Source of the DNA: an uncultured Prevotellaceae bacterium
GTDB lineage: Bacteria > Bacteroidota > Bacteroidia > Bacteroidales > Bacteroidaceae
Direction: 5' to 3'
Length of the DNA stretch: 43,029 bases
NCBI GenBank assembly: GCA_902799905.1
Contig: CADCCB010000022.1
Location: forward strand, 1 to 43,029
Part shown: positions 26,838 to 34,347 of the stretch, in pieces
How positions within the stretch are numbered: position 1 is the stretch's first letter
Layout: each line of letters starts with the position of its first letter
The notes under the pieces: generated by a model
What the model saw: the letters and a program-made list of their open reading frames with translations, nothing else
Databases searched by the model: none
Told to the model about the DNA's origin: nothing
Translations under genes and position numbers: made by a program

Positions 26838-29800
26838 TTTGCGAACAATGTAATAAGGAGAACAGAGGTAACGCGAAGTTCTGTAAATGGTGCGGACAGC
26901 CCTTGGTGTCGCAGTACGTGCTGGACAAGTTGATTGGCCTTGAAGACGTAAAGGCTCAGTTGAAGAACATTGTCGACACCTATGCCTATCTGCGTTCACG
27001 CAAGGATATTGCCACCGTGCGACTCTCTGTCAATGCCATCATCATTGGCGAGACGGGTACGGGTAAGACCGCTTTGGCAGAGATTATCCGCGACTACTTC
27101 TTCCAGCATAGGATTATTGAGAAGCCCAAGTTGACGATGGTCGATGCCGTGGACTATCAGCGGTTTGTCGACAAGTGGGAAGACAATATCAAGAAGGCTC
27201 GTAACGGAATACTCTTCTTCGATAATGTTCAGAAACTGTTGCCCGACAAGTATTCCAACCAGGTCAATCCCCTGGACAAGTTGTTTGTCGAGATGGACAA
27301 ATGGGACGACAATCCCATTGTCATCATGGCCGGTCTGCCTAAGGGCCTCGACGATTTCCTCGAGAACAACCCGGCGGTGAAGAACCGTTTCAAGTATATC
27401 TTCCGCCTGCCGGTGCCAGGTTATCAGCAACTATGCGACATCGTGAAGCAGAAACTAAGTCGTAAGTACGGCCTGTCGGAGTTCTCGCCAGAGGCTGATG
27501 ACCAGTTGACGCGTTACTTCAAGTATCAGATTAAGATTAAGGACGAAACATTCGGTAATGCCCATCTCGCCATGAAGACGGCAGAAGACATCTTCACCCT
27601 GTTCATCAGCCGAGGCTCTGCCGAGACACGCGTGGAGCGTGCCGACATCAAGGGCTATGTGCCAGAAGAGCGGTCGCTTGACGATATCCTGGGCGACATG
27701 GATACCTTTATCGGCATGACCGACGTGAAGCATGCTGTACGCGAGATGGCCTATTCTGTGCAGAACGGCTTGCAGCGTCAGAAGCGCGGACTGGGTGAGG
27801 CTCAGAAGATGTCCATGCATACTGTGCTGACGGGTAATCCCGGTACGGGTAAGACCACCATCGCCCGCAAGTTGGGTGAGATACTGGCTGCCATAGGCTA
27901 TCTCGATTCAGGCCATGTGGTTGAGGTCGACCGTTCAAAGATGGTGTCGCCCTATCAGGGAGAGACACCTAAGGTTGTCAACGCCCTTTGCGACAAGGCT
28001 ATGGGTGGTATCTTGTTTGTCGATGAGGCCTACACGCTGGCACCTGTGAGCCAGTCCGGCGACCGTGACAACCAGGGTGCTCAGGCCCTTGAGACGCTGA
28101 TGAAGCGCATGGAGGATGACCGCGACAAGTTTGTGGTCATCGCTGCTGGCTATCGCACGGAGATGGAGAACCTGTTCCGTGTGAATCCCGGTATGCGTAG
28201 TCGTTTCAGTTATTTCCTCAACCTTGAGGACTACACGCCCGATGAACTGTTCCAGATCCTGGAGGTCTTTGCTCACGGCAAACAATATGTCTTCTCTGAC
28301 GAGTCAGAGAAACTGGCCCGCAAGATGATTGGCGAGATGTACGAACAGCGCGACAAAGACTTTGCCAACGGACGTACGATGCGCTCGCTGTTTGATGAGA
28401 TATGTAAGCGTCAGGCCCGTCGTCTGCAGGAAGGCAATGTCTCGGAGATGACCAATGAGCAACTGATGACCATTGAGGTCAGTGATATCCCGTATGTAGC
28501 ACCCAAGGCGGTTGACTATAGGGAGTGCCTGAAGAGTTTCGACGGCTTGATCGGCCTCGAGTCCGTGAAGAAGGAGATATCCAACCTGGCCGGATTCCTG
28601 AACTTGCAGATCAAGCGTGGCGACAACAAGACCTTCCAGGGCAAGCACTATGTCTTCACAGGTAATCCCGGTACGGGTAAGACCACTGTGGCACGTATCA
28701 TGGCAGATGTGTTCAAGACGCTGGGCATCATCTCGAAGGGACAGTTGGTTGAGGCCGACCGCTCCAAACTCGTTGCTGGCTACTCTGGTCAGACAGCCAT
28801 CAAGACCAATCAACTCATCGATACTGCTATGGGTGGTGTCCTCTTCATCGACGAGGCCTATACGCTGAAGTCAAGTGACAACGACACGTTCGGCAGCGAG
28901 GCCATCGACACGTTGTTGAAGCGTCTGGAGGACGATCGCGGCAAGTTCATCTGCATCGTGGCGGGCTATACCGACCAGATGCACGACTTTATCGATTCTA
29001 ACCCGGGTCTGAAGAGCCGTTTCACCCAGACCATCCATTTCGACGACTATACGCCGGACGAATTGACACAGATCTTTGTCAATATGGCCGAGGCTCAGCA
29101 CTTCGAACTCGACGACGAGGTGAAGTCTGCCATCCATCGCCAGTTCGAGCAGATCTATCTGCGTCGTGACAAGAACTTCGGCAATGCCCGTGAGGCCCGC
29201 CGCATCTTCAACGAGACGGTGGAGCGCCAGAGCCAGCGACTGATAGAGTTGATGAGCCAGCCCGACGTGCTCGTGAGCGATGGTCTGTCAGAAGGCTTCT
29301 TCAACGAGCAGGATATGTATGCCATCAAGGTGGAGGATCTGCCGATGATGCAGAGTGCCAAGACCCGTCCGTTGGATGAGGTGCTCGCCGAGATGGACGA
29401 CTTCATTGGTATGCATGCCGTCAAGGATGCTATTCGCCGACTGGCCGTACAGAGTATGTTTGTGAAGCAGCGTGCAGCGGCTGGTGCAGGTCAGGTGCAG
29501 CAGATGTCGATGAACTTTATCCTCACTGGTAATCCCGGTACGGGTAAGACGACTATCGCCCGTAAGATGGGTGAGGTGCTTCAGGCTATGGACATCCTGC
29601 CTACATCGCGTGTCATCGAAGCCAGTCGAGCCACCTTGGTGGGTAAGTACATGGGTGAGACGCCGAAGATTGTCAACTCGATGTGCGACAAAGCCTTGGG
29701 CGGCATACTCTTCATCGATGAGGCCTATACGCTCAGCGATCAGAACGACCAGTATGGCAAGGAAGCCATCGACACCCTGATGAAGCGTATGGAGGACGAC

Positions 29801-30184
29801 CGCGGCAAGTTTGTGGTCATCGCTGCCGGCTATCAGGACAAGATGGAGGAGTTCCTTGAGATGAATGCCGGCCTCGCCAGCCGCTTCACCCATAAACTCC
29901 ATATCGACGACTATAGCGATCGTGAACTGCTGGAGATCTTCAAGAAGATGGCTTCGAAGGAATCGTATGTGGTGTTGCCTGAGACAGAGCAGAAGGCCCT
30001 TGAGACCATCCGCGAGATGATTGATACGAAGGGTGAGAACTTCGGCAATGCCCGTGCTGTTCGCAACATGCTCGATGCCACCATCCAGCAACTCTCTGTC
30101 CGTGTGTCGCAGATGCCTCAGGAGCAGGTCACCAAGGAGACCTACCAGATCATCCTGCCTGAGGATGTCAGGGAAACCAAGTAA
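26834..30184 (+). CDS. Four-module CbbX-type AAA+ ATPase with N-terminal zinc ribbon
   Basis: An 1116-residue cytoplasmic protein. Residues 1-21 form a zinc ribbon (CEQC...CKWC). Four AAA+ modules follow. Module 1 (about 32-275): Walker A GETGTGKT at 72-79, but Walker B ends FFDN (127-131), lacking the catalytic Glu, so it probably binds without hydrolysing ATP. Modules 2, 3 and 4 are of CbxX/CfqX (RuBisCO activase CbbX, EccA) type with GNPGTGKT at 334, 610 and 899, LFVDEAYTL or LFIDEAYTL Walker B, pore-loop-like YQGET/YSGQT/YMGET, and SRF arginine-finger motifs. Single CbbX-type proteins form hexamers that pull on client proteins; four in one chain is unusual. Modules 2-4 share an identical 23-base P-loop sequence, pointing to internal duplication. 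The start overlaps the kinase stop, and the client is unknown. Confidence 0.9.
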   Translation: MICEQCNKENRGNAKFCKWCGQPLVSQYVLDKLIGLEDVKAQLKNIVDTYAYLRSRKDIATVRLSVNAIIIGETGTGKTALAEIIRDYFFQHRIIEKPKLTMVDAVDYQRFVDKWEDNIKKARNGILFFDNVQKLLPDKYSNQVNPLDKLFVEMDKWDDNPIVIMAGLPKGLDDFLENNPAVKNRFKYIFRLPVPGYQQLCDIVKQKLSRKYGLSEFSPEADDQLTRYFKYQIKIKDETFGNAHLAMKTAEDIFTLFISRGSAETRVERADIKGYVPEERSLDDILGDMDTFIGMTDVKHAVREMAYSVQNGLQRQKRGLGEAQKMSMHTVLTGNPGTGKTTIARKLGEILAAIGYLDSGHVVEVDRSKMVSPYQGETPKVVNALCDKAMGGILFVDEAYTLAPVSQSGDRDNQGAQALETLMKRMEDDRDKFVVIAAGYRTEMENLFRVNPGMRSRFSYFLNLEDYTPDELFQILEVFAHGKQYVFSDESEKLARKMIGEMYEQRDKDFANGRTMRSLFDEICKRQARRLQEGNVSEMTNEQLMTIEVSDIPYVAPKAVDYRECLKSFDGLIGLESVKKEISNLAGFLNLQIKRGDNKTFQGKHYVFTGNPGTGKTTVARIMADVFKTLGIISKGQLVEADRSKLVAGYSGQTAIKTNQLIDTAMGGVLFIDEAYTLKSSDNDTFGSEAIDTLLKRLEDDRGKFICIVAGYTDQMHDFIDSNPGLKSRFTQTIHFDDYTPDELTQIFVNMAEAQHFELDDEVKSAIHRQFEQIYLRRDKNFGNAREARRIFNETVERQSQRLIELMSQPDVLVSDGLSEGFFNEQDMYAIKVEDLPMMQSAKTRPLDEVLAEMDDFIGMHAVKDAIRRLAVQSMFVKQRAAAGAGQVQQMSMNFILTGNPGTGKTTIARKMGEVLQAMDILPTSRVIEASRATLVGKYMGETPKIVNSMCDKALGGILFIDEAYTLSDQNDQYGKEAIDTLMKRMEDDRGKFVVIAAGYQDKMEEFLEMNAGLASRFTHKLHIDDYSDRELLEIFKKMASKESYVVLPETEQKALETIREMIDTKGENFGNARAVRNMLDATIQQLSVRVSQMPQEQVTKETYQIILPEDVRETK
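27833..27855 (+). repeat. P-loop DNA repeat, copy 1 of 3
   Basis: A 23-base sequence starting GGTAATCCCGGTACGGG and ending TAAGAC encodes the Walker A of AAA module 2. Identical copies lie at 28661-28683 and 29528-29550. Confidence 0.9.
28661..28683 (+). repeat. P-loop DNA repeat, copy 2 of 3
   Basis: Base-for-base identical to 27833-27855; encodes the Walker A of AAA module 3. Confidence 0.9.
29528..29550 (+). repeat. P-loop DNA repeat, copy 3 of 3
   Basis: Base-for-base identical to 27833-27855; encodes the Walker A of AAA module 4. Confidence 0.9.
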
Positions 30185-30210
30185 TCAATGACGAAGAAAA
30201 TAATACAGAT

Positions 30211-30780
30211 ATGATAGTTTGTCCGAATTGCAAGGAAGGAATTGATAACGACTCCTGGTATTGTGACCAGTGCGGCCAGCATTTGTCCTATTGTTCCCTG
30301 TGCGGTCGTGTGGGCATAGGCAAGCGTTGCACCAATTGTGGTGGCGTGATGGTGCCTTCAGAGGAGTTTTTTGGCAAGAATAACAGTATTACCGCATCTG
30401 CTGCATCGAAGCCTGCTGCGACCCAGCAGGGAGACTCGCTTTCTGCTGATGTCACGCTGTCTGATGCCCTGCCAATGTCTACGCCTCAACTGATGCTCGT
30501 CAACGAAGCGATGGGCATTCGCATTGTCGGCGTCAACGGAGCCATCATCGGACGCCGTCAGGGGCCCTATTCACAGTTGTTCCAGCAGAATCTGTATGTG
30601 TCGGGTGTTCATGCCCAGATCAAATATGATGCCCAAAACGGCTGGTGCGTGACGGATAAGCATTCGTCCAACGGGACGAAACTGAACGATCGTCAGTTGG
30701 CACCCGACGTTGACACGCCGATGAAGAACGGCGATGTCGTCATATTTGCTAATGTCGCTCTCAAAGTTAGTATAAATTAA
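30211..30780 (+). CDS. Zinc-ribbon plus FHA-domain phosphopeptide-binding protein
   Basis: A 189-residue protein. Residues 1-45 contain two CxxC pairs of a zinc ribbon (CPNC, CDQC) and a further CSLC...CTNC unit. A Ser/Ala/Thr-rich linker of about 45 residues follows. The FHA domain occupies about 93-189 with the conserved binding residues: GRR at 114-116, SGVHA at 131-135 and SSNGTKLN at 152-159. FHA domains bind phosphothreonine, so this is the expected reader of the kinase two genes upstream. It lies 26 bases after the AAA gene and 6 bases before the phosphatase. It resembles GarA- or Fha-type adaptors in arrangement only; its partners are not known. Confidence 0.9.
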   Translation: MIVCPNCKEGIDNDSWYCDQCGQHLSYCSLCGRVGIGKRCTNCGGVMVPSEEFFGKNNSITASAASKPAATQQGDSLSADVTLSDALPMSTPQLMLVNEAMGIRIVGVNGAIIGRRQGPYSQLFQQNLYVSGVHAQIKYDAQNGWCVTDKHSSNGTKLNDRQLAPDVDTPMKNGDVVIFANVALKVSIN

Positions 30781-30786
30781 AGGAAA

Positions 30787-31527
30787 ATGCCAGTATTCAA
30801 TGTAACTGCTTCAAGCAGGGTAGGGTGCATCAGAGCCAACAACGAGGATATGGTTCTGGTCGGCAATCAAGTCATTAGGGATGCAGAGGCGCGTATGACG
30901 TTCTCTGACGATGATCTTAATCACCTGATAATCGCCCTGGCTGATGGTATGGGCGGTCATAGCAGCGGCGAGGTGGCCAGTGCCGATACCATCGATAACC
31001 TCAAATTCTATTTCGGTGATCTTCCTGTCGGCATGACTGAGGAGATGTTCATGGATAGCATCACCAATTGGCACCGCAGCATCCATTCCATCATCGATTC
31101 CAAGGGCTGTCTTGAGAAACGCTACGCGAGGATGGGAACCACGCTGGTGGCTTTGGCCTGCTATGAACATCATTTCTATTGGATGAACTGTGGTGACAGC
31201 CGGTTGTATCGTCTGCATGCAGGCGAACTGACTCAGGTGACCACCGACCATTCGCCTCTTGACCCGATGGGTGGACACACCAATCTGATCAACAACTGTA
31301 TCGGCGGCGGTTGCCAGACCAGTTACATCGACATCGTTCCTTGTGACGAACTGGTTCTGTCTGGCGATACATTGATGTTGTGCAGCGACGGACTGAACGA
31401 TATGATTTCTGACATCGAAATTCGCAATTTGCTCAATCAAGGCCTCGACGCCAACGACCTTTGTCTGGCGGCAGAGGCTGCCGGAGGCTACGACAACGTG
31501 TCGGTAGTCGTCATCCGGATTGAATAA
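30787..31527 (+). CDS. PP2C-family Ser/Thr protein phosphatase
   Basis: A 246-residue stand-alone PPM/PP2C phosphatase of the bacterial Stp/PstP type, predicted soluble. Metal-binding and catalytic motifs are all present: SRVGCIRANNEDMVLV near the N-terminus (Arg and Asp of motif 1), ALADGMGGHSSGE at 50-62, GTTLVALA, NCGDSRLYRL, TTDHSPLD, LCSDGLNDMISD and the terminal GGYDNVSVVVI with the last metal-binding Asp. It would remove phosphates added by the kinase of the same cassette. It starts 6 bases after the FHA gene and ends 11 bases before metA. Confidence 0.95.
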   Translation: MPVFNVTASSRVGCIRANNEDMVLVGNQVIRDAEARMTFSDDDLNHLIIALADGMGGHSSGEVASADTIDNLKFYFGDLPVGMTEEMFMDSITNWHRSIHSIIDSKGCLEKRYARMGTTLVALACYEHHFYWMNCGDSRLYRLHAGELTQVTTDHSPLDPMGGHTNLINNCIGGGCQTSYIDIVPCDELVLSGDTLMLCSDGLNDMISDIEIRNLLNQGLDANDLCLAAEAAGGYDNVSVVVIRIE

Positions 31528-31538
31528 CCTCATAGAAT

Positions 31539-32456
31539 ATGCCATTAAGACTTCCCGACAGGTTACCTGCCATCGATTTGCTCAAGCACGAGAATATCTT
31601 TGTGATGGACGACTCCCGTGCTCACTCTCAGGATATCCGTCCGTTGCGCATTGTGGTGCTCAACCTCATGCCATTGAAGATTACCACTGAGACAGACCTG
31701 ATCCGTCTGCTCTCCAACACACCGCTTCAACTTGATATCAGTTTCATGAAGTTGAAGAGCCATACACCCAAGAACACCCCCATTGAACACATGATGATGT
31801 TCTACCGCGACTTCGAGTCGATGCGCGACGAGAAGTTCGACGGCATGATCGTCACCGGTGCCCCCGTAGAGACCTTGGAATATGAGGATGTGACCTACTG
31901 GGACGAGGTCGTCGATATCTTCAACTGGGCCCGCACCCATGTCACCAGTACGCTCTACATCTGCTGGGCGGCTCAGGCTGGTCTCTATCATTTCTACGGT
32001 GTGCCCAAGTATCCGCTGCAGAAGAAGATGTTCGGCATCTTCCGGCAGCACACGCTGCAACCCCAGATGCCCATCTTCCGTGGCTTCGACGATTTCTTCA
32101 TGATGCCGCACAGCCGTCATACCGAGATTCTGCGTGCCGACATCGAGGCCCGTCCTGAGTTGACGCTCCTGGCCGAGTCGGAAGACAGCGGCGTCAGCAT
32201 CGTGATGGCTCGCAACGGACGCGAGTTCTTTGTCACGGGTCATCTGGAGTATGCTCCCAATACCCTCGACAACGAGTATAAGCGCGACTTCGGTGTTCGC
32301 GACGATGTGGAGATGCCACGCAACTATTACCTGAACAATGATCCGAAGCAGGGACCTCTTGTCACGTGGCGCGCGCACGCGAACCTTTTTTATAATAACT
32401 GGATTAACTATTATATCTATCAGGAGACTCCCTACGACATCAACGAGATTAAGTAG
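31539..32456 (+). CDS. metA: Homoserine O-acyltransferase MetA, acetyl-CoA type
   Basis: Activates homoserine for methionine synthesis. The 305-residue protein has catalytic Cys142 (YICWAAQAGLYH), His235 and Glu237 (VTGHLEY). The substrate-determining residue 111 is Glu (GAPVETLE), as in acetyl-CoA-using enzymes; succinyl-CoA-using ones have Gly. So the product should be O-acetylhomoserine despite the common annotation as succinyltransferase (this rule is established for the family; applying it here is inference). It starts only 11 bases after the PP2C gene, leaving no room for a SAM riboswitch or its own promoter, so transcription probably comes from the signalling cassette. Confidence 0.95.
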   Translation: MPLRLPDRLPAIDLLKHENIFVMDDSRAHSQDIRPLRIVVLNLMPLKITTETDLIRLLSNTPLQLDISFMKLKSHTPKNTPIEHMMMFYRDFESMRDEKFDGMIVTGAPVETLEYEDVTYWDEVVDIFNWARTHVTSTLYICWAAQAGLYHFYGVPKYPLQKKMFGIFRQHTLQPQMPIFRGFDDFFMMPHSRHTEILRADIEARPELTLLAESEDSGVSIVMARNGREFFVTGHLEYAPNTLDNEYKRDFGVRDDVEMPRNYYLNNDPKQGPLVTWRAHANLFYNNWINYYIYQETPYDINEIK

Positions 32457-32498
32457 AAGGGAAGAGTGAAGAGGGAAAAGGGAAAAGTGAAAAATTCG
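32457..32498 (+). repeat. Purine-rich low-complexity stretch at the start of the U32 gene
   Basis: A run of GAAGAGTGAAGAGGGAAAAG-type sequence spans the start codon and first ten or so codons of the U32 gene. Its translation (KREKGKVKN) is not part of the conserved domain, which begins at KLELLAPAK. Confidence 0.6.
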
Positions 32499-34334
32499 CT
32501 ACCGCCTAGGAAACTGGAACTGTTAGCCCCTGCCAAGAACTTGGAGTGTGGCATTGCGGCCATCGATCATGGGGCCGATGCCGTCTATATCGGTGCCGAC
32601 AGGTTTGGAGCCCGTGCTGCTGCAGGCAATATCATTGCTGACATCGCGGCGCTCTGTGCCTATGCCCATCGCTTTGAGGCCAAGGTCTATGTGACGGTCA
32701 ACACCATCATCTATGATGAGGAACTCGATGCCACGCGTCAACTGCTTCAGGATCTGTCTGATGCTGGCGCCGATGCCATCTTGGTGCAGGATATGGCCGT
32801 TCTGAAGATGAAAGATGAAAGATTAAAAATGAAAAATTTAATCTTGCACGCCAGTACGCAGACTGACAATCGTACGCCAGAGAAGGTGCGGTGGCTCTGT
32901 GCCCAGGGCTTCCGGCGTGTGGTGCTGGCCCGTGAGTTGTCGGTGGCAGAGATTGCTGAGATTCACGCCCAAGTGCCGGAGGCTGAACTCGAGGTCTTCG
33001 TCCACGGTGCCCTCTGTGTCAGTTACAGCGGCCTGTGCTATGCCTCGCAGCATTGTTTCTCGCGCTCGGCCAATCGTGGCGAGTGTGCCCAGTTCTGCCG
33101 CATGAAGTTCGACCTGCTCGATGCCGACGGACAGCCTGTGGAACAGCGTCCCCGCTACTATCTCTCGCTGAAGGACATGAACCAGAGCGACCATCTGGGT
33201 GAACTTATCGAGGCTGGTGCCACGTCGTTCAAGATTGAGGGGCGCCTGAAGGATGTGGCTTATGTGAAGAATGTGACGGCAGCCTATAGCGAACGTCTCA
33301 ACCAGTACATAGCCCGTCATCCCGGCCAGTATGTGCGAGCCTCCAAGGGACATTGCACCTATACCTTCCGTCCCGATCTCCGCAAGACCTTCAATCGCGG
33401 CTATACCACCTATTTCCTGCAGGGGCGCCAGCCCGACATCGCCTCCTTCGACACGCCCAAGGCTATGGGCGAGTTCGTCGGAACGGTCAAGGAGATACGT
33501 GGCCAGTCGTTCACGGTGGCTGGTGTGGCCTCGTTCGCGAATGGCGACGGCCTCTGCTTCATCAACGCCAGTCGCGAGTTGGAAGGTTTTCGTGTGAATA
33601 GGGTAGAGGGCAACCGCCTCTTCCCCCAGAAGATGCCTGTCGGACTGCGCCCTGGCCTGCGCCTCTACCGCAACAACGACCAGGAGATGGAGCGCCTGCT
33701 CTCCAAGCCGAGCAGCGAGCGCAAGATACCCGTCACGATGGCGTTGCGTGCCACTTCCGACGGCTTCGAACTGCGTATGGACGATGCTGTGTTCACCATC
33801 GCGATGGAACACCAGCAGGCACAGAAAGACCCGCGCGAGAACATCGTTCGCCAACTCACGAAGTTAGGCGGCACACCCTACGAATGTAGCGAGGTCGACG
33901 TCCCCGCCGATTTCAACTATTTCATCCCCAGCAGTCTGCTTGCCGACTGGCGGCGTCAGATTGTTGCCCTGCGTGAGGAACAGGACAAGACGGAAAATAT
34001 GGAATGTACGGAAGAGACGGAACGTGCAGAACATTCTGATTATCAGGTTTATCGCTACTCCTACCTCTACAATGTCTCTAACGCTGAGGCTCGCCGTTTC
34101 TATAGCGAGCGAGACATAGCCGCGGGGACAGCCTTCGAGTTGCAGGAACCCGCCGAGCGGCTGCTCATGCAATGCCGCCACTGCCTGCGCTATTCGCTGG
34201 GCTTCTGCGTGAAGCACGGTGGCAGACGTCCCTCGTGGAAGGAGCCCCTCTCGCTGCGTCTGGGCGACGGACGCACATTCCGACTGGAGTTCGACTGCAA
34301 ACATTGTCAGATGAATGTGTATGGTAATGAATAA
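32466..34334 (+). CDS. U32-family protein (RlhA/TrhP-like), called peptidase U32
   Basis: A 622-residue protein. Conserved core: KLELLAPAKNLECGIAAIDHGADAVYIGADRFGARA, then YVTVNTIIYDEE, then the cysteine-rich ELEVFVHGALCVSYSGLCY...ANRGECAQFCR, then YYLSLKDMNQSDHL and GATSFKIEGRLK. A C-terminal region like DUF3656 and a terminal Cys cluster (CRHC, FDCKHC) complete it. Named as peptidases, members such as RlhA and TrhP are needed for hydroxylation of cytidine or uridine in rRNA/tRNA, so an RNA-modification role is more likely than proteolysis. The start is GTG 32466 (or GTG 32487); no ATG is available. Low-complexity in-frame inserts occur at 32808-32841 and perhaps 33983-34030. Confidence 0.85.
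   Translation: MKREKGKVKNSLPPRKLELLAPAKNLECGIAAIDHGADAVYIGADRFGARAAAGNIIADIAALCAYAHRFEAKVYVTVNTIIYDEELDATRQLLQDLSDAGADAILVQDMAVLKMKDERLKMKNLILHASTQTDNRTPEKVRWLCAQGFRRVVLARELSVAEIAEIHAQVPEAELEVFVHGALCVSYSGLCYASQHCFSRSANRGECAQFCRMKFDLLDADGQPVEQRPRYYLSLKDMNQSDHLGELIEAGATSFKIEGRLKDVAYVKNVTAAYSERLNQYIARHPGQYVRASKGHCTYTFRPDLRKTFNRGYTTYFLQGRQPDIASFDTPKAMGEFVGTVKEIRGQSFTVAGVASFANGDGLCFINASRELEGFRVNRVEGNRLFPQKMPVGLRPGLRLYRNNDQEMERLLSKPSSERKIPVTMALRATSDGFELRMDDAVFTIAMEHQQAQKDPRENIVRQLTKLGGTPYECSEVDVPADFNYFIPSSLLADWRRQIVALREEQDKTENMECTEETERAEHSDYQVYRYSYLYNVSNAEARRFYSERDIAAGTAFELQEPAERLLMQCRHCLRYSLGFCVKHGGRRPSWKEPLSLRLGDGRTFRLEFDCKHCQMNVYGNE
32808..32841 (+). repeat. In-frame AAAGATGAAAGATTAAAAATG-type insert in the U32 gene
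   Basis: This A-rich stretch encodes MKDERLKMKNL between two conserved segments (ILVQDMAVL and ILHASTQT), where family members normally continue directly. It resembles common intergenic AAAATTAAAAATGAAA filler. Confidence 0.55.
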
Positions 34335-34347
34335 TGAACGACGCGCT

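Noticed and set aside
31528-31538. Possible SAM riboswitch before metA
   Set aside because: Only 11 bases separate metA from the PP2C gene, too short for any riboswitch.
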